Shown piece after piece: positions 21,758 through 34,300 of a stretch of 64,000 bases of DNA (the first letter of the stretch is position 1; each line of letters opens with the position of its first letter). Under the pieces are notes generated by a model. The model did no database searches, had not been told where the DNA came from, and worked only from the letters and a program-made list of their open reading frames with translations. This DNA is from Phaseolus vulgaris (taxonomy: Eukaryota > Streptophyta > Magnoliopsida > Fabales > Fabaceae). Position numbers and translations under genes: made by a program. The stretch is taken from the NCBI RefSeq assembly GCF_000499845.2, contig NC_023753.2, forward strand, positions 21,049,932 through 21,113,931, given 5' to 3'.

Positions 21758-24700
21758 TCATCGATTGGCAGTGGTATGTCTCTTTTTAGGAAGTGCAGCT
21801 GATATGTTGTGAAGTCTAATCTTAATATCTGTGAAGGTTGGTCTTGCTGCAGGATCAGGATTCCAGCACTCTTCCATCAGCTTTTTCCACTCCGAATCAC
21901 ATCGTTTTGGAATAGGAGGCCTTAGAGTATTATTCACAATACCTCCTTCATTAAATAATTAGTAGTAAACAAACTCATCATTCATAATTTGGATGATGCA
22001 CTATGCTATGCTCATTCATGATTTTATCACACCTAAGTTAAACATGCACACAATTACACAGATGTAAAATTAATAATCTGTCTAAGGTACCAAAAATGCC
22101 AGAAACTTACAAGTTCAACAGCATGGCATGTCTTTCTCTTAGACAAGAATGTGATTCGGTTCTATTGGCTAAGCTTTCTAGGCACATCAAATGCATCTTT
22201 ATTTTTTTCTACTTCTTTATGCTCAAAAACTCAATTCCAGTAGTCATATATTTCTTACCCCTCAAGATGCACAACTTCTATTGTAACACTTTTTTGGAGG
22301 ATTTCATCCACAAACTCAGATATTTTTTCATTTAGCTATTCCATTACTATTTTACTTGCTAACTTGAAATTGAATACAGTAAAAAAGATCTTTTATAAGC
22401 ACATACTCCTCCTGGGGCAAACTGGAACGTGGACATAAAGGTCTTCTTTATGTCAAGCAGAGTCTCCTTGAGTTACAAAAGAGAGCAATGCAATGCCTAT
22501 AAGTTGTATTTTAATAAAACAAACAAGTAAAATGTGTATCAATAAAAGCTATACTATGTATCAGTAAAATGTATATTAATATCACTTTACCAGGAGGACA
22601 ATTTTAATAAAGTTTAGGGTCTTTGGCTAAATTGATGCTTCATAAGAAGTTTTAAGCATCAAAATGTTTACTCTTGATTTGATTGAATACTAGCAAATGT
22701 TCAACTTCACATGTGACAGGTTACAAGAAGAAATATGATTATTGAGGCTAAACTGCAAAATACACTACAGTTGCCTGTAACCATCACAGAAAAGACCACT
22801 ACTAGTAGAGATTTTGGTTACATATAACAAAACCTTACCTATGATAGCGCCACAGTGCATGTTAGCATATGGTTCTTCCCCAGTCAAGATTTCCCACATA
22901 GCAATGCCAAATGAGAAAATATCAACCTACAGAAACAAGGATAGACAGGCACTCAATATTACATTTTCCAATACAGTGCTTGGTCAAAATTAAAGTAAAC
23001 AAGACGGTGGAGTTCCTAACCTTCTCAGATACCCTACAGCTGTTACCATCCAGTAATTCAGGTGCCATCCATGGAAGGGTTCCTCGAACACCACCCGAAA
23101 CAAGTGTATTACGTTTTATTCTGGATAGGCCAAAATCTCCAACCTATAGATGACACATCCACCAAGGATGTTATTCAATAATTTGTCTCTCAACAAATTT
23201 CTAGAGGGAAAAATGAAAGATATCAAAAATTACATTTTACTAGACAGATGTTAAAACAATGAGAAAAGCTAATAATCAGTCCGGTAGTTGGATAACAATT
23301 GGGTTTAAATTTGTACAATAATTGGGAAAACTGACTTTAACAGGTAATATAAAACAATAACATGTATCTTATAATTGTGAACTTTTCTTTTCATTTAACA
23401 TGACAACAATAGTTTAGGAGCATAACTTGTTTAAAATCTCTCAGAAAAGAAATTAAGTTATTGTTTTGTAACAATTCAAAAACTGGTATGGCTTCTCACA
23501 CGTAAGCACTTCTTCAATCCTTCTGATAGAAATCACACACAGTGTCTCACTCACAACTTCAAAAAGAAGATTGTAGAGGTTGCAGAAAACTAAAGAACTT
23601 CTCATTATTCTCTAAATAAATAAACCAAAACAAAGACCTATATAAAAGTCTGGTTTTCAACACAAAACCAGAATTAATTAAATTTTTTTGAATCCTGTTT
23701 AAAAACTTGTTATTACATGTTTCTAAAATTACCTTGCACACAGGTCGTTCAGGATCGCCCAGATTGACAAGTAAATTATCACACTTTAAATCAAAATGAA
23801 CAATATTTTTCAAATGCAAATACTCCATCCCAAAGGCTGCATCCATTGCGATCAGGAGCCTTTTACGGCGGTCAAGCACTCTGCACATAATTTAATTTAA
23901 TAAGAGTGAGTGATGAATTGTAAATCTAGTCAACAGTTACCAAGTTAGAAATGTAGGTAAGCTTACTTTTCCCTCTTCATGAGAACACTCCTGAGTGATC
24001 CATGCACCATGTATTCAGTTACTGTCGCCAATGTTCCACCAGGACCATCTGGAACTACCCCATAAAATGCCACCACATTTGGATGGTGAAGAGTTGACAG
24101 AATCTGTGCCTCTCTCCAAAAATCCTTAGTCTGCAGAAACAGATGCAGTAAGCGTACAGCTGAGAAACATTGTCAAACAAGAGGTTTTTATTCTATGTGA
24201 ATACACGTTAATGGCCAGCAAAACCAAGAGTTTCCAAATCAAAGAAATATAATTCCTCATTCACCATGAAAGTACTTTTCCAGGCATTACTTTATACAGG
24301 CTATGGTATCAACATAAATTTGAGAGGTAAACTAAATAGTTGATTCTAGAACATTCAACTAGATTATCATTTATGGGGACCTACCAACCGCTCTTGCTCT
24401 GAATTTCTACCCGAGAAACAACTGCTTTTTATTCTCTTAATTGCAACATCTGTTCCCCTCCACTTTCCATGAAAAACAGTTCCAAAAGTTCCAGATCCCA
24501 ACTCTTGCAGTTCTTCAAGATCGTCATTCTCAATATTCTGCATTTGTTACATATGAACAACTAGTTTAAACACATGCATGTGGGCTTTAATCTGCATTCT
24601 TCTAATGCTACTAAAATAGATTTAAGGAAAGTAAAGTAAAAATATCAAAGAAAAATAAAAGAAGACAGAAACTGGAGGAAAGATTGCATTACCAGAGGGA

Positions 24701-27700
24701 TCACACCTATCTAAATTTTCTTATTTGCAAATACTGCCATTAGTCGTCAAGTGATTAACAGAAATATAATTTATAACATTATTGTCTGATGATTCTATTC
24801 TGTAATATAGAAGATCATGAACATATAATTTCACACACAAATACACATAATAATAGGTTCAGACAGTTTCTGGATTTCTAACATATAATCCTCTTGTTCA
24901 GTTTGGTCACTAGCTCTAAAGGATCAATAAACTTTTTGAGCCAGGCCAATTTAGTTTTTTAATATAAGGACACAGGCTCCAATTTAAAAGTGAGGCAAAT
25001 GGACTTTGCTCATTTAAGGTCAGCTACTTCTTTTTAGGCAAGCATTTTTCCAAGCCTGAATGAATAAAAAACATGAACTCATTATTTAATGAATAAAAAG
25101 GTTGACTATATTTTTAACCTGATGAAAACCCGGTTCACCAACCAAATCTCAAGATAAATGAAACTTGACAGAATGGGTAGTAATTTTTAAAGCCACAGGA
25201 AACACAATTTAGGCAAAAAGTTTAACAGGTTGGTCTATTGAGTCAATATCATTTTGCACCTCTAAATGAAAGTAAACACAGTCAAGCCTAGTTTTAGTAT
25301 CAGAATTCATAGGAGAAACAAAACAATAGCTTTGAGAAAACTATTTATCCTTTAAACAGACAAGTAGACCATTGGGCAAGACTTAAATATCACTCTTAAC
25401 TATTAAACACTAAATTTATGAAACTGAACTTTGGCAATACAATTTACAGTGTACAACTTTTATCATCATCCTCGTGTTGAAAAATTAGTCAGCAAACTGT
25501 TTCATCAAAAACAGAGACGGGAAAGAAATATTTTTATTTACCAACAAGGTAAAAATATTGAAGATAGAAATAGTAAATATATACCAAACTGCAGAAGTTC
25601 ACCTGTAATCCATAAATTTCAGTCTCTATTTCAGCAGTTGCTCTATCACCAGTAGACTTGTTGAGGTTTCCACTATCAGACCTTGCACGCTATCATTTAG
25701 ACAAGAACCTCATGTCAATTGTAAAATTAGTTATCCTGAACCATAAACAGCAAATTCATGTACAGATTCTCACCTTACTTTCAGATTCTGGACTATCACA
25801 TTCTATCTCTTCCGTTTTAGGAGATGTAGGTTCAACCTCAGCCTTTTCATCTACATTTGAGACAACTTTTAAGCATGACTGGGTATCCGAAGAAATATAA
25901 TCTTTTGGTCCCTTGGAATCAGACACTGGCTCGTTGACACAAAATTCATTGATAAATTCAGAAGACTGATTCTTAATGACTATGTTTTCTTCGTTATGGA
26001 GCAGGTAGTAAGCAGGATCTTCAACAGGGATAACAACCTCTCTTAGGGAAGAACCCATGTCCATATACTGAAATGAAATATGAAATACAGTGATTATTAT
26101 ATGCAAGATTGCTGTTGATTTGACAAAATTCAAAAGAGATACACTTACTGAGATAGGTAGTGAGGATTCTTTGTCATGTTGGGACCTAAAAGAGCCAGGG
26201 AAAAGCGGTTGACTGTCTTTTGCCACCGACATAGCATATTGGTGATGCATTGATGAATTTCGGCTCCTTGTGGAAAACTCAGAAGTGCTTCTGTCTAATG
26301 GTAGAACACTTGTTTGCCCCCTCAGGGTTTTTGGGGATTCGAAAGAGACAAAAGAGTCAGTAGATTCATTGCATTCACTTCTTTGTAAATCTGGAGAAGA
26401 TGAGAAAACACCACGTGGAGAGTAGATGTACTGCATATGTTTAAAATCTACGGCATTGTCTGGGGACACTGCTCCAACCTTTTCATCAAAGAAATCATTG
26501 TTCTTTTCTGCAAGTAAGCTCTCTTTACCAATTTCTAAGACTTTGTTATAGCTATCAGTCATTCCAAAAATGGGCAAATTTTGATACTTAGCAAGGTGCT
26601 CTTTCCTATCAATTATCTCTCCAGGCTGTAATGAACATTCATCTAAATGGCTTGAATTTTTTCGTGATGGAAAATTGTCTCTCTCTACATTGCAGGGAAA
26701 TGGCAAATGGAGTTTATAGTTCTCACCATTCTCATTAAGTGTTGAGTCAGAGCGTGCATGCAACAATGTGTACCGAGATCCCTCTCTAAGATCAGATTCT
26801 GACAATAAACTTGCAGACTCGTGAGGATGAGAGAAAATCTTTTTATGATGATATGGACTATCATTGGCAATTAAAGGTCTATCATAACTCATATTATTTA
26901 GATTACATACTGTAGAAGAGAAAAAGTCGTTGCTTTTGTTCTGTCTGTGAAGATTCTCACGAGGCCTCCTGATCTGGTCAGACTCCCTTATATATTGATT
27001 ATTAGGATGGAAATTCACGCGTCTAGGCCCTTGAGCAAGATTGTTATAGTATGCAACTGGATCAACATAATTGGCATTGTCTACATACAAAGTATTGTCA
27101 TGTGAAACTTTTTCCGTAACAAAGGGAGTAATGCTTTCATTAACAGCATTATATGGTTTATCCATAAATAGCTGTTCATTAGAATTTTGGGGATCTTTAG
27201 ACTGTACACAAACAGGATATAAAGGAGACATTTGATTGAATGACTTGCCAGCTAGGGCTGTAACATACTGAGGACTGGGTTTTGAGAGTAGGCCTGCAAA
27301 ATTTGGAGAGGTTGGGGTGCAATCTTTCATCTCTGAAGCAAATGCAGATGTGGATGAATCTCTGAGAAAACGTGGACTGTTGTAATCTGAAGTATTTCCA
27401 AACTGGCTAGTATGGCTTGCTAAACTCCGCCCACTGGAACTCTTTAGTGGACTTGGATCAAGCATACTGTTAACAGCAACAACATAATGATAATCTGCAT
27501 CAATTTGCTGATTGACTCTTGCTTCATTGGAACTTGGACTCTCACATTCATTTAAAGGAATGAGAAAAATCCTCAGCCGTTGAGAGGCTCCAGCTCTTTC
27601 AAGCTCCTCATACTCCTCGATCATATGTTGAAGATCCTCATTGGAACAAACAGATATAAGAGAATCAAGGTCCTCTCCAGGAAGCTGGTACTTGATAGTG

Positions 27701-28410
27701 TGAGTTTGACAGCAGATAGCAGAAGTCTTCCTCATAAGCTCCTCCCATGCGATGTTCTTCCTGATTGATATTATCCGTGTCTCTCCACCCACATATCTGA
27801 GCTTCCCATCATTTGGTCTGGGTAGTATTCTACCTCCAAAGCTACATAGAAACTTTATCTTCTTATAGAAAGGACCCTCTGAGAATACTGGTCCATAAGG
27901 AAGGAATGAATGAGGTGAGTCAACGACGTACATAGATGGAGTATTTGGTCCTGAATTAACTTTATCAGAACCACCTCCCTCGGGAAATGTACTAGATACT
28001 TGTTTTATACCACCGTGTTCAAACTGGTATCTGTTCAAATTATTAGAATAGGTCCTGTTGTCAACTTCACCAACACATCCTCTGGCAAATGCAATCTCTG
28101 ACAAATCCGAGTTACCATCTGAATCTGCTCTCCTTAGCCCGAGAACATGCTTTAGATCCTCACAAACCAACTGAGAATTATTATCTTTAATATTAACATC
28201 CAACCTGTTTGACAGACGCAGGTCTGTGTCAGTTATGACAGGAATTCTTCTTAAGGCAACTCGATCACGCAAGAACTCTGCAGAAAACTCTTCACCCGTC
28301 TGTTGACATATATTGTGTTCATCCTCAACGGAAGAGACTTTGTTGCCTAAACCAAAATTCACCCCATCTATATATAGGTTGCCTGAAATGCCGGGATCCT
28401 CATTGTTCAT
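21758..28410 (-). CDS. PB1-domain Raf-like MAPKKK (protein kinase), complete
   Basis: Nine coding exons (minus): 28410-26149, 26067-25774, 25689-25603, 24537-24385, 24130-23967, 23880-23733, 23143-23021, 22926-22839 and 21945-21758. They total 3507 nt and 1168 aa, and phases agree throughout. Residues about 183-287 form a PB1 domain ([16 protein letters not shown] at its start, [17 protein letters not shown] later). A long serine- and asparagine-rich linker follows. The kinase domain fills about 888-1158: P-loop GSGTFG, VAIK lysine K915, catalytic HFDLKCDN (D1017), DFG at 1039, GTLPWMAPE, and an end with [17 protein letters not shown] instead of HRDLK is usual in this plant Raf-like group. 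PB1 plus a C-terminal kinase fits subgroup B Raf-like kinases, known to act upstream of SnRK2 kinases in osmotic-stress signalling; the exact orthologue is not assigned. Exons 1 and 2 can be read through the 81-bp intron. The ATG at 28410 is the first in a long open frame. Confidence 0.92.
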
Positions 28411-29400
28411 GGTGGATTATCATATAGTTAGTTTCATATAACCACTTTTTGCACAAGAGCACTGAATTCTCGACATCTAACCACGTTTAACCAGTGCTGG
28501 TGTTTTCTCCAATTGTAAATTGCCCATTCCAGACACAAAGTATAACAGATAAATCCTCTTTACTTTCACTTCAAAGCCAATTTCCAGTTGAAAACTAATC
28601 CAACAAAAAGATTTTCCGAACCTTAAACAGTGTGCAAATTCTCATTCGCCATCCACCGGTCTAAATTACCATATTCCGAAATCCCTCCCTTAGCAATTAA
28701 AGTCAGCAGAGAAACTTGATTATTTATGATGGAGAACCAACAAAAATTCTGGGAATTCTACACAATGATTCCGTTCACAATCATAAGAACACGAATGTTC
28801 ACCACCACCATTTATGTATCCCCGTGATCACATAATATTTCTCGTAAACCTGGTCCTGGAAAGGAACCTGCACCTCAGTTCCATGAAGGAACTTAAAAGT
28901 TTCAACCCTGCAACCACAACAGGAAAGCAAAAACCAAATATAAAGTGAGCAAAGAAGGAATCAAAGGAGACCCATTTTCAGCTACAGACCATTTCTCCCT
29001 TTCAAATTAACCCAAAAGAAACAAAACCGTTGCATGTTGCAGAATTGTATAAAAAGTGGAGCCTTTGGTCTTTACTATACAAAAAAAATAAAATTGTGAA
29101 ATGGGTACCGTCTTGTTTGGTCATGCACTGGAAAATGAGGTTTGAAGATTGTTGAAATGGGAATGCAAGGTTTTGGAGTAGGGTTAGAGGAACCCAAAAG
29201 AGAAAAATGGGAGTTGAAGCTTGGTTTTTGTTGGGAAGAAAGAGAAAGTTTGTTTGTGAGAGGAGAGAATGAGAGAGAGGAAGAGGAAAACGTTCCATGA
29301 GGCTCGGAGTTTCCGACGAAGATGTCGGAGAACAATTGTATTTGCTTAAAATGGCGCAGTAAGAATATGGATTGGACAGTGCATCAAAACAAAACATTCC
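28411..29400 (-). promoter_or_regulatory. 5' leader and promoter region of the Raf-like kinase gene
   Basis: Upstream of the ATG the minus strand has pyrimidine-rich sequence with CTCTCTCATTCTCTCC-type tracts (about 29285-29255), typical of plant 5' leaders, and possible splice signals near 28910. Frames on the minus strand (131 and 86 codons) are serine/phenylalanine-rich without family features and are taken as leader sequence, possibly including an upstream ORF. The transcription start cannot be placed by eye. Confidence 0.45.
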
Positions 29401-31200
29401 TAAATCTTTCCGCTTCTATCTAGGTACGACTCAAATCTTCTTCTGCTTAAATATTTCACAATGTATATTAAATTATATTGATATAATGGCTAATACATTT
29501 AAATTTTTCATTGCTTCCTAATTTAGTCACAAGTTACTTATACAACATGTAATTTTTTTATAACAATTTCATAATTCGAGTACGTTTCTTGGGAATTTAA
29601 AAGTTTTTTTTTATAAAATTTGATCGTGAATTAAACTTGAATAATTTGTTCAAATTAACTCATAACCCAAACAATCCATATCTGACTAACCCAATAAGTT
29701 AAATGTTTAAATATAAATTTTGAAATATTAAATCAAGTTATACTGGATTTATCATATTACTTTAATTATTTCTTTTAAGAGAAACATCTTATTTGTGAAA
29801 TGTACTCTCTATATAATTTTCTTCGTTAATATATATTACAATTAATAATTATTCTATAGTACCAATTTAATAGTGAGATCATTGAGATGTTTTCAAATAT
29901 AATTTTGAATATTTTTAATTTTTGTGATCATTTTAAATTAAAGATTAACTAATAATATTAATAAGCTATGTAGCACAGATGCGGACATTGACACGACACA
30001 GATATGGACACGGAGATACGTATCATTTCTAAAATGTAGGATATGGGGACAAAGATCTATATATTATATAATTTTGAATTATATAAATTAAAAATAAATA
30101 TTTATGTGCAAAAGTATGTTCCAGATTCTTTTGGGAGTAAAAATATATTTTTCATGATTGATTCAAAAGAATTTGTTCTTATTTTTATATCATAATAAAA
30201 ATTTATACAATAAATTTGAGTTTTTAAAAAGTTATTGTATTTATACATTTTAAAATAGTGTTAGAACCGTGCTATAATTTTTAAAAATCCAACAAATATT
30301 TTTTTGAATTGAACATTTCACCGATAAATATCCTACCAGTGTTGTACGAGTATCAACATGGATACGTGTGTCCGACACGGATACGCCATTTAAGAAGAAG
30401 TATAAGTCAAAATATTATTCTTTTTTCGTGTCAATTATTCATATTTATATTAATACATTAAATAATGTTAATTGCTTTGAAAATTTAAATTATATTTGAC
30501 AAATTTTGTTATAATATATGTACACTTTTTTAAATAAAAACATTCCAAAAAAAATTATCTTTATTGTTATGGACTTAGGTAGATAGAAAATATATATTTT
30601 TTAAATATAATTTACTTCATACAAAATTGTTATTATAATTGTATTTATGATATAAATGGCGTATCTTAACAATCTATCCAAATTATATATACATTTCTGC
30701 AGAATTTTTCTTAAAGAAGTATATAATATAACGACTTTAATAATTAAAATATGACTACAAGTTAACGAGATAACAATTTTATTAATAACATATAATTTAA
30801 ACAAAAAAATTAAAAAGAAATTTTAGTTTCTACCATAAGTACATTTAAAAATATTAGTTATACAATTATTTTTTTAAAATACATAATTTTAGTGTCTATT
30901 TAATATGTATTCTGAATAATATAATTATACATAAATATTTAATTAAAATGTAATTTTAATCAAAATATAAATTGATCCAATACTTTTATAAAAATAAGAA
31001 TTAAATTTATGTAAACAATTTCTATAAAAAAAATTAAGGTTTTATTAAAATTTCATTTTTTTCAAGAAACAAAATTATTAATTTTATGTGTTATACAAAT
31101 CAAAATTATAATTAAACCTAAAATAAATAAAAAACGAAGAGAAAAGAAAAATAACCCCAAGGACAGGAGTGGAAAACCGGAAAAGAAAAAAAAAAATCGC
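29400..31200. other. AT-rich spacer with a possible small repeat
   Basis: Mostly AT-rich. At 29968-30035 and 30338-30395 are GC-richer phrases (GACACGACACAGATATGGAC; GTGTCCGACACGGATACG) that resemble the ends of a common plant repeat, about 430 bp apart. Clean terminal inverted repeats and a target duplication could not be shown. No gene is supported. Confidence 0.4.
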
Positions 31201-31216
31201 TCGCATTAGTGTGGCA

Positions 31217-31227
31217 TTGGCGGGAAA
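31217..31227 (+). promoter_or_regulatory. E2F-like site upstream of the FIRRM/FLIP-like gene
   Basis: TTGGCGGGAAA, a match to the E2F/DP consensus, lies about 115 nt upstream of the ATG at 31342. E2F control is common for plant replication and recombination genes, in line with the assigned family. A purine-rich leader with GAGAACAGAGAACA repeats (31281-31310) follows. Confidence 0.55.
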
Positions 31228-31341
31228 AAGGAAGCTAGAAAACACAATCGAAAATGGATATATGAAAAACGGAAAAAGAGAAGAGAACAGAGAACAGAGA
31301 ACAGAGAACAGATAATAGAGAAGTGAGAGAGTGTGTGTAAA

Positions 31342-34300
31342 ATGGCGGAAGATATTCAGAGAATACTCGCAGCCATTAAATCCTCCGAGGCAAGCTTCTT
31401 CTTCTTATCATCATCTTTGTTTCTACTTGTATACTACACTCTGTTACTGTGGTCTCAGATTTTAGGGTTTTATGCACAGATTGTTGAGGATCGCGTTCAG
31501 TTGTTTAACGATCTTGGACGCATAGAATTGAAGAACGTGTCCGACTCCGACTATGCTTCCGTCGTTAACTGCATTGTAGTATCCTTCTTTGCTTTCTTCA
31601 CAATCACATTATCGATATTTCTGTTTATTTAAAACTCACTACTGCTAACTCCGTTAGAGATTTCTAGTCAATCACTTGTAACATCCTTATAGTTAGATGC
31701 CTTGTTAGATTTTTTTATCGCTTTGTTAGTGTTCATGTTTGAAATTATACGATTCATGTGAATTCAAGCAATATATAGACCTCAGATTTAAAAACAAAGA
31801 ATAAGAAAGAAATCTGTTACCTGTTACTGAAACTTCCCGAATTTTGTTTTTCTTTTAGTTAATATGGTATTGTTACAAAGTATTGATGATCATCATTTAT
31901 GACTAAATCCTGGCCTATGAGCCTGATTGGTTATTTTTAGTTGATTTTTTCTTTTCTGTCATGAATTTTTTATCCACAAGACTAAATCCAAGATCTTGCT
32001 TAAGGGGTTCAAACCTAATGCATTTGGCCTAATGGCATATTGGTGAAACTTCATGACTTCATCTATTATTGTACTTATATGCTATTTCGGAACTCTATGG
32101 ATTGCATGCATTCTTGTTCCCACCTTAACTGCTAGCTTGACTTTTTGGGAGAATTTCACATGTCTGGATGTGACCCAGTGCGTGCTAAATAGAAGTATCA
32201 TACAAGTGGCTTTGCGCCATATAGAATTTAACCTATCCGGTTGCCTACCACAAATGCTCACTCTTGGAGTCAAGGTATCTCTTCACTTATCTCATGTTTT
32301 TACTTTCTCTTTATCCTTTATATATCCTATAGCACTTCCACTTCCACATCTCTTAAATTTTTCTTTATCTCTTTTATTATAACCTAATCTCACTATTAGG
32401 CCAGTGTCTGGTGTGGCAAGCATCTAAAGATGAGCCTCCTTTCAATAGAAGAATCTCAGGAAGATGAACATAACTCTGCATTCTACCAGGTAGGAGTTCT
32501 ACGCCATAGATTGAACTCTCAAATAATCCTTGAATAAGTTTTTTACTTCACAAAAGGAAAAAGAAAGCTTCATACTTTGTTGGTTATATGTATTTTTAGC
32601 AGTTTCTCATGATCATTTTATATTTAGTTCTTGATTTGTAGTTTTGGAATTGTTCTCTCCTGTACTAGGAGTAAAAGTAACTCTTGAAATGTATTTTTAT
32701 GTCCCAAAGACCAGTAAAATAGACATTTAAGAGATGCCATTGCTGGAGAAATATAATTGGTCTATGCAGGGAAAGAAGAGATAATACTTGTATTATGTTT
32801 CTCTTGTTATCTTATTTTTGTATGATTTATTTTGACAATGTGATATAGCAATGCCGTCAAAGAGGGTTATGTATCTGAATTAACATTGGACAGTGAAGGA
32901 CAACAGAAAAGCAGCAAGTGAAAAAACTGAATAGTCTCAATGTTCAATTACTACTCACTGGTTGCCATTATTGATGAAATATTGAGAAGTGAGCTTACAA
33001 GTGTTGATTAGTAACCATGAACCATTGATTGACTTGCAACTGACAATTAGGAAACATAGTTATGTTATGATGCCTACACGCTATGATTTGTGAAACCTAG
33101 CCTAATGTAACTAGTTATGTCTATTAATTTTGAGTTAATGCTAGAACTCAAAAGGACACATAACTGAGGTGAAAAAAAGAAAACAACAATGGAGCAAAGT
33201 TTCCCAATAGGCCAATACCTCAACATTGTTTTATACAAAATTTAAGTGAAGCACTTAATTTTATCCTAATTAGTTGATGTGCCAATGAAATCTCGTTGAT
33301 CCTCGAAGAAGACAAATTAATTACTAATACTCAAAGTTACTCAACTTATGATTAATGATAACCTTGGAGACAATGAAATGCTTTGACTTTGATGATAAGG
33401 TGAAGAACTACACATTGTTGCTACTCTTAACTTAGTTATGGCATCAATGTTTGAATAAGCAAGGGACAAAAGACCTCCTTAAGCGCAATCAAATCACAAA
33501 ACATATGTAAGGATTTAAGCACAAAAGAAGAGCCAATTCAAAAGATTAGTCAATTATCAAGTAGCTTATATTATTGAACATGGGACTCCTAACAACATAT
33601 GAATGCAAATCATTAGCAGAAGTCCGAAAGGATGGAAACATGAGTTCTCTTGCCGAACTACAAATTGAAAGGTTTTGATAATTTTCTCTCTATATCTTCC
33701 AATAATTCGTTTGACCAAACATTAAGAATTTTTTGTAACTCTCTTTTGATCTCTCTCTCTTCCTCCCTTTTTTCTTCCGTCCCCCTTCTAGCATGTGTCC
33801 TCCCTCTTTTATAATGTTCGAGACTTCATGAGTAATCTCCATTCCTACTTTGGTGGGGTCGTTGTAGATTCTTCGTCACATTGTTTTCTAGTATTGTTTA
33901 CCTCCTCCTCTCTCACACTCCATGTCGACAACATCTATCTCTTACTGAAGACACCCCTATTATTAAGGCTTTCGTGGAACCGGTTATCCTAATATCTTTC
34001 CTCAGCCTGCACCTTAGGATGAGATATTAATAAAATGGTATTTAATTTAGCTTATATGCCGAATTAATCGGACACCTCAGCATAGCATATTTGGTATTTA
34101 ATTCGAGTTAAATAATCAATTTTATCCGACATTGAGTCGGTCAATTATCCAACCTATTCGGACGGTACACAACCCCCTAGCCTCTAGCCGAGTCGAGCTC
34201 GACAAAGAGATTTATGCATATTTACATAAGAGAGACCCATATGTGTAAACACGATTTATATGTGTCTCTTTCATTTCTTGTTTTGACAAGACTTGGTTTC

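Noticed and set aside
23559..23888. Reading the 109-codon ORF as a separate truncated kinase
   Set aside because: It contains one kinase exon (HFDLKCDN) plus intron read-through; the exon joins in phase with its neighbours.
29002..29397. 131- and 86-codon minus-strand ORFs upstream of the kinase
   Set aside because: Serine/phenylalanine-rich frames typical of pyrimidine-rich 5' leaders; no domain.
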